Origin: Tubiluchus corallicola
Taxonomy: Eukaryota > Priapulida > Priapulimorpha > Priapulimorphida > Tubiluchidae
Direction: 5' to 3'
NCBI GenBank assembly: GCA_030141605.1
Contig: JAQGDQ010000060.1
Span: forward strand, 487,001-551,000
Length of the DNA: 64,000 nucleotides
Part shown: positions 55,740 to 64,000 of the stretch, in pieces
Position numbering within the stretch: the first letter of the stretch is position 1
Layout of the letters: each line of letters starts with the position of its first letter
Notes under the pieces: model-generated
Told to the model about the DNA's origin: nothing
Seen by the model: the letters and a program-made list of their open reading frames with translations, nothing else
The model's database searches: none
Translations under genes and position numbers: made by a program

Positions 55740-57620
55740 ACATTTTTATAGGCGCTATGCTACAGTGTATTAGTGTTAGTACTGCTTATAATAAAAATTT
55801 AATTGTTACGAATGACATAAAATTGATATGCTTATAACGTGTTAGTACAATTCATACACAGTAATAATAAGTGCATAATAAAAAAATGAAACTGAAAAGC
55901 AAAAGGAACAAAAGAAAGTTAAGGATCAAAAATTTTTATTACTTGGTGACATCATACATAGTTTAATTGAATTTGGCTAAATACTGTCAATGAACACTAC
56001 ATGTATATGAGAAATGTCTAGAAATAGCACTACATTGGTTAAATTAGGAGCCAGTAAAAAAGAAGCAGTCTAATACACAACATATCATATCATAAATATT
56101 TTCCAGCAAGCTCTAGGATTATTTCTCCACAACCAAAAAAACTCCAAGTACACTTTACAGCAAGATTTGTTCAGTTAGACAATAATGAGACTATTGTATA
56201 AGAAAGCAGGTGATAGGATTGACGGAACTTCAGATCTTTGTACAAATGCAAGCACTAGGACCCTGGTTCAAAAATTTTTGCACTAATTTACATAAACCCT
56301 AGCATAAATGTAGTAAAAACCTTAGTCATTAAAGTTTAAGTGATGCATAGGAGACCATCACAAACAACACTACAAATCTACATGATCTTAACATTGTACA
56401 AAAACCACCCTAGCCTAGGTTTGTAAGTAAGCAAGAACAGTGTTAATCCTAAAGCACATTGAACACAATGATGTGGCGTAGGTCTAATGTATTCAACAAT
56501 GCATACTTATTGCTAATTTTAAAAATTTGTCTTACTGTTATGCTGACCTAGGTGACCCTATTTAAACGAAAACACGCACATTCAACTTGTGGTAATTATT
56601 GTGCTTAATTTTTAATTATACAAGGAACATCACGAACGTCATATTTAATGTCTTTACGCACTTAATTGTCATAGACCTTCGCAAAAATTTTAATGCACCC
56701 TATTTTTAAAAGTGGATTTGTCACCTAATTTCATCAATAAACTCATTATTATTATTATTACAGTGGAACCATATTCCTTTCGGTCACAAATGCGTCCTTT
56801 ATACTCACTGGGCTGACACCACCCACTGATCCCCCCCCCCATACCGACATTGAATGCGCAATATGAGAAATGTCTAGTCCCTATAGCAGAAATCAGCTGA
56901 ACATGCTACAGACCATCGTCCAGTAATTAACAACATTGAAAAAAAGAAACCCAGCATTCTACCGGCATAAGAATTGCGATGGCAGGCAGTTTTCCAGGAA
57001 ATTGACCAACCATTGACTATCCGATACTAATTATTAATCTCATATTAATAGTTTCACTTCAGTTTTTGCGGTCATCTCTGCAAAATGCCTAAACCAAGAC
57101 GTATAGCACAAAACTAACACTGTCATTGGATTCACAGACCTTGAAGACTGAACACTTAAATTTAAAATTCCATTTAAAATTAAGATATGAACCAAAGAGT
57201 AGTTACAGCAAATACAAGTGACGCCATTACTGCAATAAATGGCAGTGATGAAAAGCAAAATGCTGTAAAATTTTACAACGATCATGTAGCAGTATTGTCC
57301 AAAAAATGTAAAGGACTGAAAATGAAAAGCCACGGCGAGTAGCAGAGTGGAGAGTGCTGCTGTAAATATGATCTGAAGCACCAACTTTTTGCTCATGCCA
57401 TTTCGTTAAAGGAAAGGACAAGCCCTCTAAAAAGTTTAGCTTATTTCAATGTTTGCGAAAAATAATATGCCTTTGTAATAAAAGTGATATAAGCACTTCG
57501 TGTAATTAGTACAATTACTTTAAAGTCGTGATCATTTCGTATTACAACAAATGGGGCAGAACGAATTGTGGCCGTGAGTCGACGACTACCCGAATGTGGC
57601 AATTGTTAAAGTACCACATG
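55740..57620. other. Stretch between transposon relics and the first BEN gene
   Basis: A plus-oriented LINE-like tail (AATAAACTC then ATT repeats) ends near 56760 and is followed by a one-sided CAGTGGAACC end. The 118-aa hydrophobic minus-strand frame at 57040-57396 shows no recognised family. Any 5' exon of transformer-2 should lie in or beyond this stretch but was not found. Confidence 0.45.
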
Positions 57621-57626
57621 GTAGTC

Positions 57627-59012
57627 TCATGCTGCAAGTTCAGACTGTGCACTCTCAAACACTTTCGGCACTGGATATTTGTACAGATCTTCCAAAAACA
57701 CTCTGCGGCACTTATCGTTCATTGCATGCCGTATAGACTTGCGACGCGACATGTCCTCCAACGTTCCCGGATACTCTATCTCTAGCTGTGCCAAAATGGC
57801 ATTGACTCGTGCAGGATCCAACTTGTTCTTCATGATCTGGCCCATTTTTGTGAGGGCCACCCCTCCCTTCAAGGTGCTTGTGCGAAGCTCCTCGCGGCTA
57901 AAAAGAAGCCCCATAAGTTTGAGCACAAAAATATTTGGAGAACCGCGAGATCGATCATATGCCGTATCATACTCCACTTTGGAAATTTCAAACTGATTAT
58001 CAGTTGTAGCACCTATTACTACAGTCTTATCGATGAGCATTCCATATTTTGGTTCACTTGGCACGAGAAATTCTGGCACGATGTTCTTATTGCGAAGACG
58101 ACAGAAGTTGGCAGAAAAATCTTGCACCATATTTGGGTCACTTTCTGTGGTTACAACACTTGACTGGTCGAAAAACTCAACTGGTTGTGATCCAGAAACC
58201 GGGACCTGCCGTTGCGACCAACAATCGTGACTTTCGATTTCAGATTTCATAGCCACTTGCCCCGAAGACCACTCTTCAACTGCCAAAACAGTATTTGAGT
58301 GTTTGTCCGACATAGACGTACCTTGACTAGATTCTGTTGAGTCTTGCAGCTGGTGACTAAGTTGATTCTCAGCTATAGCATGTTGCATCGAGGCTCTTGA
58401 TGACTGTGCCGTTACACTTGATTCTACAGTTTGTTCCGTTCCACTTTCAAGTTCACCATCACTTTCATCAATTTCTACAATTTCAGTTATGTAATTATTG
58501 ACATCAACCGTCTGGGACGTGCTGGAGTCGGCGGCATTAGATTTACGTTTCTCATTTGAAGATGTCGATGCAGCAGAATGTAAAATGGGGCTGTGGTTCG
58601 CAATGCGCTCAGCTGTGCGACGGCTTAAATATGCTCTAGCTGCGGCAAATCCTTCACACGTAGCCACAGGAACTGATAGCCGATCAAGTCCATTTGGTAA
58701 AGAATGCCGAGGACTTAGCGAAGCCAGCACACCTGTGGAATTTTCTACTCGTTCATAACCTGTCTTTGGTGATTTACAAAAGCCAGGGATCTTCTTCCTT
58801 AATAAAGTACTCAGCTCACGAATCTCTTTTAGCACAGTGACATTTTGCTGTTCCATTCTATCTAATCGTTTCTCTATTTCAGCTAATCGATCGCCCGACG
58901 GAGCCGACTGTGCCAACTGGGGAAGCTGTGATTGTAAAGTATGCAGTGACGGATGCGTCAAGAGGACTGTCAGAGCTTGCTGCAGCTGTTCATTACCAAG
59001 GTTACTAGACAT
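57627..59012 (-). CDS. BEN-domain protein with N-terminal coiled coil, copy 1
   Basis: A 461-aa protein in one coding exon. I chose MSSNLGNEQLQQALTVLL at 59012 because a good splice acceptor (TTTGTTACAG|ATCC) ends at 59029, so the 22-residue extension seen in the genomic frame is intron-derived. Order: Gln/Leu-rich start, coiled coil about residues 40-75 (LAEIEKRLDRMEQQ...), a long Ser/Glu-rich acidic linker, then from about residue 318 EPKYGMLIDKTVVIGATTDN and a BEN domain (IFVLKLMGLLFSREELRTST ... RKSIRHAMNDKCRRVF) near 358-440. BEN domains bind DNA and/or chromatin partners, so this is a likely nuclear transcription or chromatin factor; the target is unknown. Similar to the gene at the right edge. 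Confidence 0.85.
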   Translation of the reverse strand: MSSNLGNEQLQQALTVLLTHPSLHTLQSQLPQLAQSAPSGDRLAEIEKRLDRMEQQNVTVLKEIRELSTLLRKKIPGFCKSPKTGYERVENSTGVLASLSPRHSLPNGLDRLSVPVATCEGFAAARAYLSRRTAERIANHSPILHSAASTSSNEKRKSNAADSSTSQTVDVNNYITEIVEIDESDGELESGTEQTVESSVTAQSSRASMQHAIAENQLSHQLQDSTESSQGTSMSDKHSNTVLAVEEWSSGQVAMKSEIESHDCWSQRQVPVSGSQPVEFFDQSSVVTTESDPNMVQDFSANFCRLRNKNIVPEFLVPSEPKYGMLIDKTVVIGATTDNQFEISKVEYDTAYDRSRGSPNIFVLKLMGLLFSREELRTSTLKGGVALTKMGQIMKNKLDPARVNAILAQLEIEYPGTLEDMSRRKSIRHAMNDKCRRVFLEDLYKYPVPKVFESAQSELAA

Positions 59013-59028
59013 TCTGGATGATCCGGAT

Positions 59029-62000
59029 CTGTAACAAAGTAAAGATCCGTATAAGGAAAATGACATGAAGCATGGCAAATGAATGCACTAGCTTCATGAC
59101 AGAGTGCCACAACAGCAAAATTCTAAAACCTTGAAATTCAGTACTTTAGCTTTGCGTTGCCTTATCATGCAAAAGTGACTCTAGAAGTGAACATTTACAG
59201 CAAACTCTCACAAGCTCTTGCCACATGAGATCTTGGAAAACATACCAGACCAAACCAGGCACTACACCTGATAGATGATATAGTCATTCCAAGACCGTGA
59301 CTTAGTATATACCACTACGGAAAATGCGATATCTTTTAACTTGAAAATTGCAAAACCATTTGGAAAAACAATGTTGGAGAATTATCAATACTGAACTAGT
59401 AAAAAATCAGCTCCCACTGACATACACTTCAAATGAAAGGCTAGGCCCGTTTTACAGGTCTTCGTTAACAATACAAGAATAAAAAAACGAAACCTAATTC
59501 ACCTATGAGTAATGGCATTTGCATAGCACAAAGTTTGACCACATTCTGCTTAGACAAACTGACAGAATGTCAGTCTAGCAGGATGGCTAAAGCCGCAAAA
59601 TGCTTACATACAAATCAGTTTGCCATACAGACAGTTAAAAAAATGTGTCCACACAACTTTCACACAGGAAACATCCTGCTTTCTGCAGGAGAGAAACACT
59701 TGTCTATTATACTCACTACATCAAAACTGGAGGAATTCCTAATGGAAAAGCCAACTCTGGATCAACATTCATTGTATTTTAATGTACATTTAAAAATAGT
59801 ACCACATAATATACGCACTTAAAACGCCTTAAAAATGTAAAAGAAAATGCCGTTCACTCAGAAATTCAGCTATTCTAGCTAAGTAAGTCTTTGTGTTCAA
59901 AGTGTTTATGTCAAAATTAGTTATCGGATCAATCTCCCATAACTTTACATACAAAACTCATATAGTTTTAATCCACAGAAATATACCTCAAAATCTGTAC
60001 TATCACACACGATACAATTACAGATAAGCATGGAATTTTGCGAGCATACAGCAAGTGCTGTTCGAGTTACTCAGCTTTATAGACTTTTAATTTGTTAAAA
60101 TAATTATTCTCTTACTTTGTCGAGGTTAACTTACTAGCCGACTTGGCAATTACTGTATTATAATCAGTAACTGGTTTTTAGTACACTGTGGGCAACAGGA
60201 TTCATCAAAAAGAAAAAAGTTAATTTTCCACCTAAGGTTTTAGACCAGGGGTGTGCAAATTGCGGCCCGCCGAGAGAATTTGTGCGGCCCGCGAAGAGAT
60301 TTGTCAACCTAATGAAAGTGTGACCCGGTCGATTAATTGAGTGTATCCAGCTGAAGTCCGTGCCACGATCCCAAAGATAGTGCGGTTAGTTTTTTCTACT
60401 AGATCGGATGCCATTAACCCTTACAAGACGGTTGTAGCTTAATGTCACTGTACTACAACAGACTGTGTGATACACAGTACTAATATGCATTGTAATGAAA
60501 TTACCACTATCTGTCCTGAAAGTAGAAATATATGGTTTGTAATATAAATTTTAATAACTTCTAAAATAGTTTCTTGAGTGTAGTAGTAATGATGTACGCA
60601 GGTCGGATGCAAAAAAATCCTTATTAGGCCTTTCTGCATTTGGCTCCTTGATCAAACTGCCTGTGGCCCGCAGGAATTGCGGGAAAGTTTAATGTGACCT
60701 GGCTAGTCAGATAATTTGACCACTCCTGTTTTAGACTATTTGTAGCTGATATTACAAATCACAACTGCAAAAAGCTCCAGCAGGTGGCAGGATAACTCTT
60801 TATATTGCATGGTAGAGCGGATGACGTCATTTCTCGTTCAAGATGAACACGCTTGAGGTGATTGCAACTTTAAATTAATTTTACTAATTTACACAAGCAA
60901 TTTATCACAAATTCACTGCCGAAACTTTTTAACATTTTTCTCAAATATTAAAATGTCCCAAGAGATTTGTCTTTTGTTTTAAAGCAAAATGTATCAAAAA
61001 TTCACAAATATTTTCCAAAAATAACATGCTATTTGGCTTCAGTAAGGTCTATTTTGTTTGATAAGGAAAGCACACAATTCACTAGCCTACCTTGTTCGCT
61101 CAAGGATCTACTCGCAGGACTGCACCGGTTTACTGGTTTGGTAAACAAAACGTAATTTACAGACAGTGATGCAAACAATTCACTTCATTTTGAAAAGATT
61201 TAAATCAATAATCAGTATTAACTAACCTTCCAAGATTCTGTAAAGTGAAGTGAACAAAGCATTTGCATGCGAAAACTTCTCCGAGCTCCAGATATAAATT
61301 ATTAATAATATGCTAATCAAACTGTTGAGTGTGGTAAAAACAGCTCGATTAACTAGAATTAGGCCTAATTTGTAATCAAACATAAACAAGCAGACAAAAC
61401 TCACGTGGAATAGCAAATGTCAGTCACATGTAAGAAATGTATAAGGAAATTGTTTTCTCTGCCTTATCATTGTTGTGCAAGTGAAACGACAGTAGACTCT
61501 TACTATCCCTTATTTTGATGTGTTCTAAAGGAAATGATCAGTTTTCTCCTTAAAAGAAAAGCAGACGATTGTGTAAACATTAGTTCAGAATAAAGAATGC
61601 TCTAAAATATTGAAAACTACAATAGCTTTTTTTAATCAAAGCTTAGATTAAATAATAATTTCGTCGGATACTCAAATTGCGTTAAACTTTCAAAGCTACG
61701 CGTGGCTCAGTGTATCTACTAAGATTGGCAACGGCACCTTTTTGTCACATGCACGTGGCTGACAAATAGAAGGCGGTACCATGATAACCATGATCATGAA
61801 CTGAAGTGTTAGTTTCTGACGTCATATGACGTAGAGCCCATTTTCGTGACATCACGCGTCTAAACAGTACTATAAAACTTGACGTGTAAGGGAAGATGCC
61901 TGTTAATGCACAAACTGTGGTTAGTTTCGAACGTAAGCAATAGGTGTGTTCAGTTGCCGTCAATTAACTTTCTAAGCTAATTATTCAAATATAAGAAACA

Positions 62001-63554
62001 ATTGCTAACTTTTATAGGAAAGAAAACATATATTTTGCACAGTAAACTAAAATGAGATTGAGTATAAACAATCGTCCAGTTTTCCTTTAAAATCGCGTCT
62101 TGAGATGTACGATAATGCCTATGAGATGCTTCAGGCTATCTACCTCTAGCGTACATCCCAGCAGATGGAGGGACATACGTGTAATTCTAGTATAGCAGAG
62201 CTCTCACAGACATACTTAAATGCGCAGCCTGTGTGTTAGGCTTCATCTATGTGCGTATTTATTAATTTATCAATTAATGTTCACATAATAACTCTCATTT
62301 ATCTTTTATGATTTACTGTGTGCAACTAACTTTATGTGAACTTAGAAGCAAAACTGAATAGGCACAAAATAAAACTTGAAAAGCAGCAAAAGAGCCACCT
62401 TCTGGAAACTAACATCAGCGCCGAATGCATAAACATATATAGAGTGTTCAAACGGCATGCGACTAATACCAAATGCAACTACACTTCTTACACAAGATAC
62501 TAAGAAAAAAGATTCACAGCATGTCACTCAGTGAAAGCTACAATAACAGCATCATGTCTACTTTTATGCCCAAGCGTTTTTTCCCTTCATCCAGAAAAAT
62601 TAAAATTTCTTACGGGCAAGCTTTCCCAACTAAAAAAAAGAATATGTGCTCAACAAAATGTAAGAAACGATCTACAATTATAAAAAAATAGAAGTTCTAT
62701 CTCACACGAGTTAAATTATCTGTTTTTCCTGACCACTTTACCAAATGAAAAATTTATCAAGTTTTAACTCTACAGTATTAACTTTTATCAGGCACTTTCT
62801 TGCTCTAACTGACACATTTTAAACAGCGACACGCCTGAATTACTCTTATACTCATGCATAGAAAACCAAATTAAACAACAATGAACTTATCAGAAATAGT
62901 TTGGGCTGTTATGCCATGGCTACTTAGAGAAGAACAATGCAAAAGAAATCTCGTATCACTCATACTGCAGATTACATATTGCATCTGAGCCAATAGAAAG
63001 TGTAGAATTTTTCCTAATATGAACAAAACAGCTTCACAGAATGTTTAACTACGTTAACAACTAATAACATTAACAGATAAGCAATTCTCAAACGTAAATT
63101 GGAAGGCATGTAAATTCACACCATAAACCCAAAATGGATTGTTAAGTCGTCGAAACAAACAACTTAAGCTTACTAATTATTATAGTCTAGATTGTAGTTT
63201 ACAATTACAAAATCATCAATCAAAATTAAATAAATTAACATATCTTGTTCCTACTAATAATAATTACTAATTGTGTCACATGACAGAACCCTACAGTAAA
63301 GGCAACTATAACCAAAAAGTATTTAAGTGTACTTTGTACTTTAGTTCATAATAAACACATTATTTAGCATAACACTAATCGAATTTGTTGTAACTATAAT
63401 CACAGTTACTGAAAACGCCAAAGACCCAAATGTTTCCGTCATTCTTAACTTATTCATCACGTAATTTCCGACACCGCTGTAGAATCTTAACTTTCGGCAA
63501 CGACAACTTGGCAAGCCAATGAACATACCAGCAACAAAGAACAAATGGAGGACG
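59029..63554. other. Region between the two BEN genes (introns or intergenic)
   Basis: Upstream exon(s) of BEN copy 1 are expected here because its exon begins at an acceptor. Apart from the hAT MITE at 60246-60728, I recognise nothing; the plus-strand 105-aa frame at 59505-59822 has no recognisable domain. Confidence 0.5.
60246..60728. mobile_element. hAT-type MITE with 8-bp target duplication, copy 2 (inverted)
   Basis: CAGGGGTGTGCAAATTGCGG at the left and TGACCACTCCTG at the right, flanked by a perfect 8-bp duplication TTTTAGAC (60238-60245 and 60729-60736). Its reverse complement is near-identical to 11167-11653. Confidence 0.95.
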
Positions 63555-64000
63555 TTACTTTCGCTTGCTAAATTCACCCAGATAATTATTGTTAACCTTT
63601 GGTATCGGAAACTTGTGCATGTCCTCCAGAAATATTCGGCGGCATTTGTTGTTCATTGCGCGTCGAATCGCTTTGCGACACGGTACCTCATTCATTGTCC
63701 CGGGGTACTCTATCTCCAGCTGCGCCAAGATGGCATTCACTTTAGCTGGCTCCAACTTATTCTTCATGATCTGTCCCATTTTAGTAAGAGCCACGCCACC
63801 TTTGACAGTGCTCGTCCGAAGCTCCTCGCGTTTGAAAACAAAGTCCATTAACTTCAGCACGAATACGTTAGCATTTCCTCGAGTCTGGTCATAAACACGA
63901 TCGTAGTCTGCTTTCGGCACTGGCAAGGGGTTATTTGTTGTGGCACCAATAAATACTGTATCATCAATTAGTATGCCATACTTCGGTTCATCAGCTTTGG
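63555..64000 (-). CDS. BEN-domain protein, copy 2 (5' part beyond window)
   Basis: The frame is open to the window edge and ends at 63555. It reads EPKYGILIDDTVFIGATTNN, then FVLKLMDFVFKREELRTSTV, KGGVALTKMGQIMKNKLEPA and RKAIRRAMNNKCRRIFLEDM, closely parallel to the BEN region of copy 1 on the same strand. The C-terminus differs after FPIPKV (NNNYLGEFSKRK). An apparent internal start near 63926 is a TTG codon and not a real start. Likely a tandem paralogue with the same DNA or chromatin role. Confidence 0.85.
   Translation of the reverse strand, partial: KADEPKYGILIDDTVFIGATTNNPLPVPKADYDRVYDQTRGNANVFVLKLMDFVFKREELRTSTVKGGVALTKMGQIMKNKLEPAKVNAILAQLEIEYPGTMNEVPCRKAIRRAMNNKCRRIFLEDMHKFPIPKVNNNYLGEFSKRK

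Noticed and set aside
56761-56800. Further pogo-like MITE starting CAGTGGAACC
   Set aside because: Only one terminus found; no inverted partner within several kb.
57040-57396. 118-aa hydrophobic minus-strand protein
   Set aside because: No recognisable family, biased composition and no splice context; cannot be excluded without transcripts.
59505-59822. 105-aa plus-strand protein
   Set aside because: No domain pattern; lies antisense in the probable 5' region of the BEN gene.

Overview
This is a eukaryotic, almost certainly metazoan, nuclear contig. The evidence is GT-AG introns, single-exon rhodopsin-family GPCRs, a 12-exon F-box/LRR gene readable as FBXL4, a transformer-2 splicing-factor gene, BEN-domain genes, a pentraxin, and a dense load of DNA-transposon relics. 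The sequence is AT-rich. The gene content fits an invertebrate animal, but I cannot name the clade.

Layout. Positions 1-4.4 kb hold two tandem GPCR paralogues inside a duplicated segment of about 1.9 kb; one duplication edge lies inside a pogo/Tigger-like MITE. Positions 4.7-11.8 kb are gene-poor. They hold a GAT microsatellite, a SINE with a 5S-rRNA-like head, a dead LINE with readable reverse-transcriptase motifs, a 44-bp minisatellite and a hAT-type MITE with a perfect 8-bp target duplication. Positions 11.9-37.3 kb are the FBXL4 gene on the plus strand, reconstructed here as 12 in-phase coding exons (about 572 aa). Its introns hold a same-strand single-exon pentraxin gene, two clean solo LTRs, a SINE with a 12-bp target duplication, four recognisable pogo-like MITEs (one pair nested), a hAT relic carrying a MULE-like insertion, an internally deleted mariner-like element, and 70-bp and 49-bp minisatellites. 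Positions 37.6-48.4 kb are intergenic and transposon-rich. Positions 48.5-53.9 kb hold five exons of transformer-2 on the minus strand, with a 34-bp minisatellite in one intron and a decayed duplicate of an RS-domain exon upstream. Positions 57.6-59.0 kb and 63.6-64.0 kb (cut by the window edge) hold two related BEN-domain genes on the minus strand.

Functionally the host genes are unrelated: sensory or ligand receptors, an SCF ubiquitin-ligase adaptor known in mammals to restrain mitophagy, a secreted calcium-dependent lectin-like protein, a splicing regulator, and BEN DNA-binding or chromatin proteins. I saw no operon-like organisation. The most distinctive signals are (a) a MITE whose terminal repeat places a consensus splice donor 17 nt downstream of a native FBXL4 donor, (b) intronic minisatellites whose units resemble 3' splice sites in the sense orientation, (c) the 5S-headed SINE family, (d) nested and internally deleted transposons with readable target duplications, and (e) GPCR duplicates whose coding sequence looks more diverged than their 3' flank. 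All comparisons were made by eye; no alignment or database search was run.
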